From Gammaproteobacteria bacterium (GTDB lineage Bacteria; Pseudomonadota; Gammaproteobacteria; Eutrophobiales; Eutrophobiaceae): 64,000 bases of DNA. Each line of letters opens with the position of its first letter. Position 1 is the first letter of the stretch. Below are positions 18,873 through 28,051 of this stretch, piece by piece. The notes under the pieces were generated by a model that had not been told where the DNA came from, did not search any database, and worked only from the letters and a program-made list of their open reading frames with translations. The stretch covers positions 36,668 through 100,667 of the forward strand of contig JAURNW010000031.1 of NCBI GenBank assembly GCA_030829985.1, written 5' to 3'. The position numbers and the translations under genes were made by a program.

Positions 18873-20120
18873 ATGAAATTACCTGAATTAACAAAAACCA
18901 CCATTATAAAGTGCACTGTTATATTCACGGTCTTTATGGTGTTCCTCTCAGCCGCTATTGGTTTAGTTGAAATTACTATCTCAAATGACTCAATAATTAA
19001 TATTAGTAGCAGTCTGACTAGCCAGGAGAACAACTACAACCTTTCTATTGATCAGCTTATTAAATCTAAAGGATTTGTTTTTCTAATGATATCCGGGCTG
19101 GTTTTGACAATCGCATTACCAATGTTAACCCCAATAAAGGCCTTTACACTTACATTCCTGATGATAATTATGACCATAGGCACTGGTTATACGTTTCCCG
19201 ATGCTGGATTAATTCCAATGGAATATTGTTTATTAACCATATTGGTTATTTATATGATGAACATATTGGTAAGTTATTTCATTGAAATACATTCCAAACA
19301 ACAGTTAATGGAAATATTTGGAAAATATGTCCCTCCACACCTGGTAAAAGAATTAAGCCAATTACCAAATGACGTATCATTAGCAGGCGAAGCAAGAACA
19401 CTAACTGTGTTCTTTTGTGATCTGCAGGATTTCACCAGCATCTCTGAACAATTAAACCCAATACAACTAAATAAATTACTCAATGAGTATTTCACGGTAA
19501 TGACCGAGATACTGTTCAAACATGAAGCGACCATCGACAAATATATTGGTGATGCAATTATGGCTTTTTGGAATGCGCCGATAAAACAGGAAAGACATGC
19601 GCAACTTGCCGTTGAAGCCGCGATGGAGATGGACAAGGCGATTAAAGAACTAGCCAGGAAATTTATTAGCCATGGCTGGCCTGGCCCCTCAATGGGAACA
19701 GGCGTTAACACGGGGCGCGCAAACGTCGGCAATATGGGATCAAAATACCGTATGACCTATACGGCAATTGGTGACGCAGTAAATCTGGCCTCGCGTATAG
19801 AGTCACTGACAAGAACCTATCGTGTCCCCATCATAATTAGCGAACATACCTATAAAGAATTAAGTGGTATAACATGCAGGGAGCTTGATCAGGTACGCGT
19901 CAAAGGGAAACATCAACTGACACGCATATACCAGCCTCTTTGTTACGATGCCGAAATTACAACCGCATTAAAAGAAAAACTTATTATTCATGCGGAAGCA
20001 ATGGAACTTTATTATTCCGGAAAGGAACAGAACGCATGTCGTTTGTTTAAAGAATTATACGAAAAGGATAAAAGCGATAAATTCTACAAAGCCATATTGA
20101 AAAAAATAATGGCCGTATAA
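18873..20120 (+). CDS. Membrane class III adenylate/guanylate cyclase
   Basis: 415 residues. The N-terminus has one membrane helix (about 12-34), a short extracytoplasmic loop of some 30 residues and three more helices (about 66-84, 88-107, 117-137). The CYCc catalytic domain (about 175-355) has metal-binding Asp183 (VFFCDLQDFT) and Asp227 (KYIGDAIMAFW), with Lys223, and IGDAVNLASR (299-308) with the ribose and transition-state Asn/Arg. These residues fit an active adenylate cyclase making cAMP. Related proteins carry a CHASE2 sensor between the first helix and the triple-helix bundle; here that region is almost absent. The C-terminal 55 residues form helical TPR-like repeats. Confidence 0.9.
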   Translation: MKLPELTKTTIIKCTVIFTVFMVFLSAAIGLVEITISNDSIINISSSLTSQENNYNLSIDQLIKSKGFVFLMISGLVLTIALPMLTPIKAFTLTFLMIIMTIGTGYTFPDAGLIPMEYCLLTILVIYMMNILVSYFIEIHSKQQLMEIFGKYVPPHLVKELSQLPNDVSLAGEARTLTVFFCDLQDFTSISEQLNPIQLNKLLNEYFTVMTEILFKHEATIDKYIGDAIMAFWNAPIKQERHAQLAVEAAMEMDKAIKELARKFISHGWPGPSMGTGVNTGRANVGNMGSKYRMTYTAIGDAVNLASRIESLTRTYRVPIIISEHTYKELSGITCRELDQVRVKGKHQLTRIYQPLCYDAEITTALKEKLIIHAEAMELYYSGKEQNACRLFKELYEKDKSDKFYKAILKKIMAV

Positions 20121-20179
20121 ATTAATGATGTCTGGCAGATCTTTAGTCAGATACTCCCATCCCTGGCATTCATTACTTA

Positions 20180-20899
20180 TTATTTTTGGCGTTCTTCGAT
20201 TTCATTTAGTCTTTGCAGCAGAAAAGCCCTTTGCCCTTTATCTTTTAATTCACCGCTATCAAGTAATCCACCAATTAGAACCTTTGCGCTCTCTAATTCA
20301 CCCATGTCTTCTAAAACAAATATCTCCATCTGCCTGGCCCAATATGGCACATTTTCACCGGCCGCGTACTGGCGTAAAAGTCTTGCGCATTGCAGCGCAA
20401 GTTGCTGGTCTTTAATTCGATGCTTGGCAATATAAACTGCATGCGCCATAAACTGCCATCGCTCGTTTGGTTTTTCCATGAATTTTTCACTGACATAACG
20501 AATCATTTTTCTTTGTTTATTTTCATCCGAAACTTCAGCATAAAATCTGATAGCCGCTAATAATGGGTATTGAATTTTATTATCAAGCGCCAGAATCAAA
20601 TCCAGCCATTGGCTGACCCGGTCGTAATCAAGTTCCTTCAGTGGAATGCTAAGTCCAGGCTGATTATCAAATGCCTGTAACCACAACATCACCCATTTTG
20701 CTGCGCTAATACTATCGTCAAGACTAACAAGCCTGATAATTAAGTCGTTGGGAGGCGCAGATAACGCCTGGCGCCTTACCTGGAAACTCGAAAAAGACGA
20801 ATGCCAAACACATTGCAGAATGAAACTTGCTATCAATACAGACCACAACCATTTTGGGACGATGGAAATATCGCGTGTATTTTTTATGAAAAGCTTCAT
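20180..20899 (-). CDS. Conserved hypothetical membrane-anchored helical-repeat protein
   Basis: 239 residues, not recognised as a named family. A membrane helix at about 17-33 is followed by an all-helical extracytoplasmic domain with TPR-like character (AAIRFYAEVS, RWQFMAHAVYIAKHRIKD, ELESAKVLIGGLLDSGEL). It starts 12 bp after the ABC permease gene in the same direction and is probably translated from the same transcript, so a role as an accessory subunit of that transporter is plausible. It converges with the cyclase gene. Confidence 0.7.
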   Translation of the reverse strand: MKLFIKNTRDISIVPKWLWSVLIASFILQCVWHSSFSSFQVRRQALSAPPNDLIIRLVSLDDSISAAKWVMLWLQAFDNQPGLSIPLKELDYDRVSQWLDLILALDNKIQYPLLAAIRFYAEVSDENKQRKMIRYVSEKFMEKPNERWQFMAHAVYIAKHRIKDQQLALQCARLLRQYAAGENVPYWARQMEIFVLEDMGELESAKVLIGGLLDSGELKDKGQRAFLLQRLNEIEERQK

Positions 20900-20911
20900 T
20901 TCAAAATACAG

Positions 20912-21685
20912 TTATAATTCTTTGCGATATAAATCAAACAAAGCGACAAAAGAAATAAACGTAATATAGATCAATGTTTGAGCAATAACATGGCTGATGC
21001 TTCCAATTACCTCTACATCATATATAAGCCATTCTGTTAGCGTAAACCGATACAGATCGGGAATAACATAGGCGATAGTATTTAATAATCCATTTATGAA
21101 TTTATTGCCCATTGATCCAATTCCAATAATAGGCGAGCTACTGATCAACTGAATCGCTTCCATTGATCGGGACAGAATATAAAAACCAATAACAATGCTG
21201 AAAGAAATGGTTATGTTGCTAAACGAAAATAGACAAAGAAAACTCAAGGATATAATAATCAAAAGCTCACAAAATAATGAGAAACTCCAGAAAAAAGCAA
21301 GGCTTGGCGAAACATAAAAACTTAAACAACAAAAACACAAGAAAGAAATAAGCAGAGCAACACTGGAAAAACCGGCAAATTTTCCAAAGTAATATGATGA
21401 GCGAGGAACCGGGTGAGACAGTATTAATTCGAACCCTTTGTCATTAAACTCCCTAACCATACTTGTTATCACGAATAAACCAACGGTAAACACGGAAAAT
21501 AAGCGTAGTGCTGAAGCAAGTATCGCTGCCTGCGTTGCAGAACTCTCAGTAATTGCAAGTTCACCAACAAATAATGATATAAGAAAGAAACCAAAAACAC
21601 CGGCAAACATTAATAGCAAAAATTTATCCCGGACTGCCTCCCAGATAGAGTACTTGGCGATTGTAAGTAATAGAGACTGATTCAT
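20912..21685 (-). CDS. ABC-2 type transporter permease
   Basis: 257 residues with six predicted membrane helices and cytoplasmic segments such as IWEAVRDKFLLLMF near the start and SMVREFNDKGFELILSHPVPRSSYYFGKF, typical of ABC-2 permeases of the NatB/CcmB-like kind. No ATPase gene is immediately adjacent; the solitary ATP-binding protein encoded at 16950-17687 is the natural partner. Divergent from the histidine kinase at 21756 with a 70-bp gap. Substrate not predictable. Confidence 0.8.
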   Translation of the reverse strand: MNQSLLLTIAKYSIWEAVRDKFLLLMFAGVFGFFLISLFVGELAITESSATQAAILASALRLFSVFTVGLFVITSMVREFNDKGFELILSHPVPRSSYYFGKFAGFSSVALLISFLCFCCLSFYVSPSLAFFWSFSLFCELLIIISLSFLCLFSFSNITISFSIVIGFYILSRSMEAIQLISSSPIIGIGSMGNKFINGLLNTIAYVIPDLYRFTLTEWLIYDVEVIGSISHVIAQTLIYITFISFVALFDLYRKEL

Positions 21686-21755
21686 GGTATAAGACTATTC
21701 TTTACTGGTTAAGTCTGAGCTAATATATCAAAAAACTGACATCGCAAGGCTATTT

Positions 21756-23429
21756 GTGTACAGATTTCTAAATAAATTATCAGAAAAAAAAGAACTGTTC
21801 GTTCTTGTAATGATGTTGGAAATGCTACATCTCTCAATTTGGGTAGATTTTGGTAGCACCATCTCGCGTTCTTTTATGCTCAGTCACCTCGGGCTTTTTT
21901 TACTATGGCAACCCGTTTGGCGTGGCAATGAAAAACTGAGCATTGATAATGCAATTCTATTTTCTGTATTTACATTCTCACTAACAGTCTGGCTAAATTC
22001 ATGGTTGTTATTTTTCTGGCTGGTTTTACTCATTGGCTTTATTAGCGGTCGTGTTACAGCTAACAGGAATGAAAGAGCACTCTATATACTGGCATCAGGC
22101 TTTCTCATTCTGGAATTATTTTTTGCCAGCGTGCCCGGTTTGATTCAAATTAATATTGAATATAACTATATATTCAACGCTATTTTACCTTTATTACCAC
22201 TCCTGATATTGCTATTCCCAAGCAACTCGGAAAATCCTCAATTGCATGTTGTGGATTTTATACACGCTATCACAACATCGTTGTTTACCAGCCTGGTCGC
22301 AATGGGCACATTATTAAATATGTTTCTTAGCGAATCGTCATATTTTGCTGCCTTGACCCAAACCACTTTAGTCATCGGTGGGTTCATTCTCTGTATTAGC
22401 TGGTTATTAACCTCACAAACCAGATTTAGTGCGCTTAGTCAGCTATGGTCAAACTATATGTTAAATATAGGCACTCCATTCGAGGAATGGCTGTCTGACC
22501 TATCAAAAGCAAGTGAGCATGATCTTTCGCCGGATGAATTTCTACTTGAAGCAATGCATGAGCTTATCAAGCTTTCATGGATCTCGGGAATCAGATGGAA
22601 AGTAGATACTACTGTTTACGATATTGGCGATACTACAATCAATCAAATTGAACTGACGGAAATTGATTTTAAAATAACCCTTTATACCTATAGTCCGGCG
22701 GGTGCTTCATTAAAACTACACAGTAGTTTATTGATTAAGTTATTACATAACTTTTATATTAACAAACAAAGAGAACAGGAATTAACCCGGCAAGCACATC
22801 TCAAAGCAATATACGAAACAGGCGCACGAATTACTCACGACATTAAAAATCTATTACAGTCTTTACAGGCTATCACCAGCATTATCTCTCACGATACAGA
22901 TCCAGCCGATGCTATCGTGTCACAGCAAGTATTAAAAAAACAATTACCGCAGTTAACGCAACGATTACAATTAGCGTTAGATAAACTACAAACGCCACAA
23001 ATTCATGAATGTGAAGAAGTCTATCTAAAGGATTGGTGGGACGATCTCCAAAAAAGAAATGTTCATAATCAAATCTTATTTCAAGCTGATCTCCATGGTG
23101 ACCCAACGATACCGATTGATTTATTTGATAGCGTTGTTGACAACTTATTAGAAAATATACAGACCAAAAAATATAATGAAGGCGATCTAGTTATCACTAT
23201 TAGCCTGGTGTGTAATAATGACAATCTTGTTTTAAGCGTATGTGATTCTGGCAGCATGATACCAAAACATATTTCAAAAGATTTATTAGCCAATGCCATA
23301 AATTCTGATAATGGTCTGGGCATTGGCTTATATCAGGCCAATAAACATGCCGAGATGTTTGGATACACTTTAAGACTGGTCAACAATCAGCAGGGTAGGG
23401 TTTGTTTCGAATTATCGTTGAATAATTAG
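21756..23429 (+). CDS. Membrane sensor histidine kinase, PrsK-like
   Basis: 557 residues from a GTG start. About seven or eight membrane helices fill 12-220, a GAF-like segment spans roughly 240-335, and the kinase core follows. The H-box is ITHDIKNLLQSLQA (359-372, phospho-His361), the N-box VDNLLENIQTK (461-471), and the ATP lid has VCDSGSMIP (495-503) and GLGIGLYQA (520-528). The HD[IL]KNL form of the H-box and multi-helix sensor resemble PrsK, the partner of the PrsR regulator; a PrsR-like protein is encoded at the other end of the pilus operon (38160-39602). The stop overlaps the convergent prepilin gene by 4 bp. Confidence 0.8.
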   Translation: MYRFLNKLSEKKELFVLVMMLEMLHLSIWVDFGSTISRSFMLSHLGLFLLWQPVWRGNEKLSIDNAILFSVFTFSLTVWLNSWLLFFWLVLLIGFISGRVTANRNERALYILASGFLILELFFASVPGLIQINIEYNYIFNAILPLLPLLILLFPSNSENPQLHVVDFIHAITTSLFTSLVAMGTLLNMFLSESSYFAALTQTTLVIGGFILCISWLLTSQTRFSALSQLWSNYMLNIGTPFEEWLSDLSKASEHDLSPDEFLLEAMHELIKLSWISGIRWKVDTTVYDIGDTTINQIELTEIDFKITLYTYSPAGASLKLHSSLLIKLLHNFYINKQREQELTRQAHLKAIYETGARITHDIKNLLQSLQAITSIISHDTDPADAIVSQQVLKKQLPQLTQRLQLALDKLQTPQIHECEEVYLKDWWDDLQKRNVHNQILFQADLHGDPTIPIDLFDSVVDNLLENIQTKKYNEGDLVITISLVCNNDNLVLSVCDSGSMIPKHISKDLLANAINSDNGLGIGLYQANKHAEMFGYTLRLVNNQQGRVCFELSLNN

Positions 23430-24172
23430 GGCAAGACTTCTGCTTTCACCATTCTGCTTTTTAACACAAAAGGTGAAAGCCAGTGAATCATATCATCGTA
23501 ATAGGTTGCCGCCGTTAGATTATAGTCCATATCGACAAACCTAATATCTCCATCTGTATTTTCAAGCTCGTTGCAGGAAGTCGCTGTCTCGTTTCCTTGA
23601 GAATAAATGACTGCGGGCACATCACTCGCAATATTTGATATTGCAGTGCCACAAGCATCACCCGTATCTTGTATGATGATACCTGCCGTTGTACAAATCG
23701 AAAAAGAAGCATTTGCGGTCGCTGGAGCACAACCCGTTTCAACATCTATATCAGCAAAGGCTTCATCAACTTGATATCTCAATGTGTTTCCCCATGGGTC
23801 TGTACCACCCACGCCTAATGTCACCCAGGGCAAATTGCCTTCAGCATTCGTCGTTACTCCCACTGCACAACCATCGCCTATACCTCCATTAGATTGGTCT
23901 TCAATACCATCATTAATAACATTCCCGCCAGCACTACAGGCAGCTGCTGCTGCTCCAAGCGGACAATCCGGACAAGGTAGACGACCATTAACAATGGCAA
24001 AGCCTATCAGAGTCTCTTCAATTTCATCATATTGTTCATCGAGCGTTGATCTTCTCGATTGCTCTACGCTTGTCGCCATAGGGGTTAAAATACCGGCGAG
24101 CAATAGCCCCACAATAAACAGGACTATTGCCAATTCAATCAAGGTAAAACCATTTTTATTAATGTTTAACAT
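23426..24172 (-). CDS. Prepilin-type minor pilin with LPCPD element
   Basis: 248 residues. Leader MLNINKNG, cleavage after Gly8, mature start FTLIELAIVLF with Glu5; hydrophobic helix to about 31. After the helix comes FAIVNGRLPCPDCPLG and a Gly/Ala/Cys-rich loop, then GNLPWVTLG and a DPWGNTLRYQVDEAF motif. The same order of elements occurs near the N-terminus of the 1118-residue protein immediately upstream. Nine or more Cys suggest disulfides. It is the last gene of the pilus operon, 19 bp after its neighbour, so it is a minor pilin or tip component rather than the main subunit. Confidence 0.82.
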   Translation of the reverse strand: MLNINKNGFTLIELAIVLFIVGLLLAGILTPMATSVEQSRRSTLDEQYDEIEETLIGFAIVNGRLPCPDCPLGAAAAACSAGGNVINDGIEDQSNGGIGDGCAVGVTTNAEGNLPWVTLGVGGTDPWGNTLRYQVDEAFADIDVETGCAPATANASFSICTTAGIIIQDTGDACGTAISNIASDVPAVIYSQGNETATSCNELENTDGDIRFVDMDYNLTAATYYDDMIHWLSPFVLKSRMVKAEVLP

Positions 24173-24191
24173 TCCAGATAGTTAATCAAGG

Positions 24192-27100
24192 TTAAGGTTC
24201 AACAACACGAACCTGATCATTAAATGTGTTCGTTGTAAATTGTTCTTGGAAATTATCATCACTTGCATCACAGTTTTCAGATTCATAATACTCGTTAATA
24301 TCACCATTAGCTCGGTTCTGTGGGACAAAGACTGGGGCTAAATCAACACAATTATTATCTAGTGTTGTATTAATCTCCATACCTGCAGCTATAACCAGTG
24401 CATTATTATTGTTACTGTTTACTTTTGGAAGACCGGTATTATTGTCCAGTCCATTTATGGTTAAGCAATTTGCCCCGGGACAAGCGCCAACAACAACTGG
24501 TGCATCAGCGGCGCTATAGGCAACATAGATCAGTTTATGCCAATCATTATTGATAAACCAGTCAGGTATAGCATCATTTATTTCGTTTAAATATAACTCT
24601 ATATTACTGACACGGAGATTACCGCTACTTAAAGCTGTCGGCGTAAACGCTGCAGTTCCGACTACGGTTGTTTCATCTTCTTGATAATCTGTAATAGAGA
24701 TTAGAGGAATACCCGCATTACCCGAAAAGTTTACAGCCGTAGAAACGGTGGAACAGCCAGCACTGTAACCTAGACAAACATCTCTTACCCTTTCTTCTGT
24801 GATGGTTTTTGTTGCCTGATTACCTTTAAACTTCGCATGGAATAAATGTTCACGTGAATAGACATAATCATAATAGACTGTATAGGGAGCCCCCCACCAA
24901 AAGTCTAGTTGAGCGGGACCGTATAAAGTAGCTCCTATTCGAGTATTCGTAAGAAATGTAATTTCACCAAAAGCGCCAACATCATTTTCAACTATATCGC
25001 CTAATTCTACTCCGTCATCAACAAAGGTTGCACTAGCATCGTCAAGGTAGGCGATGCCGCCAGCCTCAAACTTATTGTCAACCCTTGCGGTCTGTGAATT
25101 GGCAGCAGGCATTACTCGATAATACTCACCATTATCAAAATCAGGATTGGTGCCCGATGTATAGTTATCTGCAGTTAACTGAGTTTCGCTAGCGACACTT
25201 TCGATCACGAATTGTTGCGGTTGATAAATACGATAACTATCGCCGGGCCTAAATTCTATTGGCGTTGAACTTTCACCAATATAACTCTCGGCAACCAATG
25301 TATCGACGCCTTCTTTGTCTGCAAGAATAGCCTGAATTTTTCCAACACCCAGCTCAGCCTCTAATGTTTGATTCTGAACCAAATAACTATAACGCTCATA
25401 AATACTGAAATCCGCACTTGCGTCATACATGGTTGGTTCCGTTCCAATTTGATAATCGTCCCCGGCTTCGAATATATTGTCTGACCCGCCACTGAGTGAT
25501 GTGACCGTGACTTGAGTAGCTGTCACCGAATCAACAATACCGCTGGAACCATCCGTCGTATTAAAAACCGTATCGCCGACAGTAATGTTTACGTTTAGAA
25601 AATCATTATTGGTATCTTGTAAAGTAAGCGTGGTTGGCGCACCTGTGATCGTACCACTATTACCTGCATCTACCATACCTGAAACGACCAGTGTTTCGTC
25701 ATCATAATTTTGTGCGATATCACCTCGTTTCACCAAGTTTGTATTGAACAAAGCTGCGCTATCAGTAATAACGTCCGTGTTACTCCCGGAGGTGAGATTA
25801 CCGGATATATTCACAAAGTCTTTAAGGCTGGCAAAGCAATCTACTATCTCCGGTATTATCCAAATACAAGTACCTACAGTGTCATCAAATGATTCCGAGC
25901 CACTGATTACATAATTGGTCATATAGTTTGGTAGAAGGCTTGAGTTTGTCACAACAATATCTGTTGCATTTGCCGTAAAAAACCAATCAAAATTCAGGGC
26001 TGTTTTAAAAGGCTCACCGACTTCATGCATACCCAAAACACCTTCACGTATACCGCTTGTGGAACTAAACCTTGGAAGCGAATAATTATCTCCATTGATA
26101 AACTGATTATTTGTGCCAAACAACAATGAATCGACTGTTAGTGTAGTAGCTGTAATAGCAGTTATTCGGCCTATCGAACCGTCCGTTATATTTTGAATCA
26201 ACTCTCCTGCTTGCACACCCATTGCAATAAAATTTTTATTTGCGTCTATTAGCTGAGTAGCAGCTGTTGCTGTTGCTGATCCATAATTACTACGTATCTG
26301 ATAGATATTATTCAATTGGAATAAATTATCTGCGCCACCGCTTAGTCCATTTACTTCGATAGAATTTGTTGAAATAGATTTAATAATGGCTGATGAACCA
26401 TCAGAAATATTATCGACGATATCGCCAATTGCGATGCCAATATTATTCAAGTTTCGGCTATTATCATTCAACGTATCGTTATCGCCGGTAGATGTTGCAG
26501 TACCCGACAATACCGTTGGGGTAGCGGCGGGCATAACAACATACTCATCGTCTACATCAAAATCATTATCTGTTCCTAATGCAAGTCCTGTGATGCCGAG
26601 CACGTTTGCTGCAACAGAACTGACAGCACCTATAGAACCGTCAGTAAGATTGTAAACAACATCACCTATAGCAACCCCGCGGGTGACAAAATTATTATCG
26701 TTTGCATTTAACACAGTCGACCCGCTTCCTGCATCCGCAGTACCCGTTAATTTGCGCGCTACTGCCTTTGGATCGGCAAACGGCGATAACCATGGATACG
26801 CACCATGGCTTGCTTTATATGTCTCAAGCACCAGCTTGACTTCGCCCAACACCCGTTTTTCAATTACTGCCATTAATTCCTGTCGGGTGATAGAAATCAC
26901 CCGATCATTAAAATCAGTAAAATCTGTGGCACTTGGATCGATTGAAATAAAATCGAGGTCTAAATCATTATTTTCAGTTTCAAGGTAGTTTGAAATTTCA
27001 GTCAGAATATTAGTATCGGCTGGATCCCTGGATTGATTTCCAATTGGCGCGCCGGGGGCAATAATAACAGCGACAATATCATTGTTGCCATCGACGCTCA

Positions 27101-27548
27101 GTTGTCCTTCTGTTTCACTATTCAATGGCTCGAGTTTGGGACTGTTTCTAAAATTATCAGATAATGCATACCACAGCCTTGCCCCGCTTCCATCTCTTAA
27201 TTCTGACATTTCCAGCGTTTCAAATGGAAAACGACCAATTGTGGTATTTCCTCCCGACGAACATTGACCTGCATCAGTATCACCATCGTTATCTCTATCA
27301 GGACAGGGCAGATAACCTGGACCAAAATCAGAGTTGACTGTGTCGGGATAAGTTACCGCATAACCCATTAGAGCCTGTTTAGCTAAACTTAATGACTTTT
27401 GAGTTTCGTTGGATTGACGCAGGTAGTAATTTGTTTCAGTGTTTAACTTTTTTATTAAACTATAGGTGCTGCCTAGTAATAATATTAAGGCAAAGATCAG
27501 GAGCACGGCTCCTTGCTGTTGAGACTTGTTATAAAACTTATTACTCAT
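24192..27548 (-). CDS. Giant PilX-like pilus protein with about seven 70-residue repeats
   Basis: 1118 residues. The N-terminus has QQQGAVLLIFALILLL (10-25) and a single hydrophobic helix, like PilX/MshP minor pilins that lack the classic leader. Then come the LPCPDRDNDGDTDAG stretch (80-94, containing a DxDxDG calcium-loop-like run), GRFPFETL and LWYALSDNF. From about 268 the protein is built of repeats with a core GV.IGD.V.N.TDGS.G.I..V and an end LSGG.DN.F..GD.Y.I: full units near 268-339, 347-418, 423-490, 628-701, 705-775 and 826-890, and partial ones at 580-622 and 778-812. A Cys-containing C-terminal domain follows. Inferred role: pilus-tip or fibre-displayed adhesin. No homologue can be named from sequence alone. 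Confidence 0.8.
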   Translation of the reverse strand: MSNKFYNKSQQQGAVLLIFALILLLGSTYSLIKKLNTETNYYLRQSNETQKSLSLAKQALMGYAVTYPDTVNSDFGPGYLPCPDRDNDGDTDAGQCSSGGNTTIGRFPFETLEMSELRDGSGARLWYALSDNFRNSPKLEPLNSETEGQLSVDGNNDIVAVIIAPGAPIGNQSRDPADTNILTEISNYLETENNDLDLDFISIDPSATDFTDFNDRVISITRQELMAVIEKRVLGEVKLVLETYKASHGAYPWLSPFADPKAVARKLTGTADAGSGSTVLNANDNNFVTRGVAIGDVVYNLTDGSIGAVSSVAANVLGITGLALGTDNDFDVDDEYVVMPAATPTVLSGTATSTGDNDTLNDNSRNLNNIGIAIGDIVDNISDGSSAIIKSISTNSIEVNGLSGGADNLFQLNNIYQIRSNYGSATATAATQLIDANKNFIAMGVQAGELIQNITDGSIGRITAITATTLTVDSLLFGTNNQFINGDNYSLPRFSSTSGIREGVLGMHEVGEPFKTALNFDWFFTANATDIVVTNSSLLPNYMTNYVISGSESFDDTVGTCIWIIPEIVDCFASLKDFVNISGNLTSGSNTDVITDSAALFNTNLVKRGDIAQNYDDETLVVSGMVDAGNSGTITGAPTTLTLQDTNNDFLNVNITVGDTVFNTTDGSSGIVDSVTATQVTVTSLSGGSDNIFEAGDDYQIGTEPTMYDASADFSIYERYSYLVQNQTLEAELGVGKIQAILADKEGVDTLVAESYIGESSTPIEFRPGDSYRIYQPQQFVIESVASETQLTADNYTSGTNPDFDNGEYYRVMPAANSQTARVDNKFEAGGIAYLDDASATFVDDGVELGDIVENDVGAFGEITFLTNTRIGATLYGPAQLDFWWGAPYTVYYDYVYSREHLFHAKFKGNQATKTITEERVRDVCLGYSAGCSTVSTAVNFSGNAGIPLISITDYQEDETTVVGTAAFTPTALSSGNLRVSNIELYLNEINDAIPDWFINNDWHKLIYVAYSAADAPVVVGACPGANCLTINGLDNNTGLPKVNSNNNNALVIAAGMEINTTLDNNCVDLAPVFVPQNRANGDINEYYESENCDASDDNFQEQFTTNTFNDQVRVVEP
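24879..26747 (-). repeat. Region encoding divergent ~70-residue tandem protein repeats
   Basis: Two blocks inside the giant pilus protein: codons 268-490 (26079-26747) and 580-890 (24879-25811), separated by a non-repeat domain with an aromatic-rich stretch (FDWFFTANATD). Units share NNF...GV.IGD.V.N.TDGSIG and LxxGTDNxF but differ widely in DNA, so they are old duplications, not slippage-prone identical copies. Confidence 0.75.
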
Positions 27549-27583
27549 GATGTACGAGATAAACCGGAGCTTATCATTTCCGA

Positions 27584-28051
27584 CTAGTTGGTCTCTGACT
27601 CAACCATCTCTCTCTCTAGAGGCGGGGGGACAAAAACCTCACCGACTTTCAAATTAACGCTAGTACTATCATCTGGCATAACCACTGTTGCTTGATCATT
27701 CGTTATATTGTTGTTCGGCACCTGAATAAACTGTGACTCAAGATTACCTTCAAAGGTGTTTGCTTCATTTATCCATGCCGAGTTTTTTCCATCACTACGA
27801 TGAACTATACCTTTTAATCTGATAGCGTCTCGAACAACTATTTCCTTTTTAACTGGCTCAACGAATTCTTCGAGCTGGATTGCCTCAACCTGTCTTGGTT
27901 TTTTTTCTTTAATTATTCTGATTCTATCAAGTTCCTTTCTTTCACCGGGAGTAGTAAATAATCTGCCGAAACTATCGGCATATACTGGCACCGATAATAC
28001 TGAAATGATAAAAATCAATGAGAAACTTCTATAATAGCTAAACAATTTCAT
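27584..28051 (-). CDS. mshK: MshK-like pilus biogenesis protein
   Basis: 155 residues with a signal peptide (cleavage near VYADS, residue 25). The segment GRLFTTPGERKELDRIR (about 29-45) and the following KLKGIVHRSDGKNSAWINE stretch match the pattern of MshK, a small periplasmic protein of MSHA pilus loci, reminiscent of PilP. It overlaps the J-like gene by one base and precedes the giant pilus protein by 35 bp. Symbol assigned from position and pattern. Confidence 0.65.
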   Translation of the reverse strand: MKLFSYYRSFSLIFIISVLSVPVYADSFGRLFTTPGERKELDRIRIIKEKKPRQVEAIQLEEFVEPVKKEIVVRDAIRLKGIVHRSDGKNSAWINEANTFEGNLESQFIQVPNNNITNDQATVVMPDDSTSVNLKVGEVFVPPPLEREMVESETN

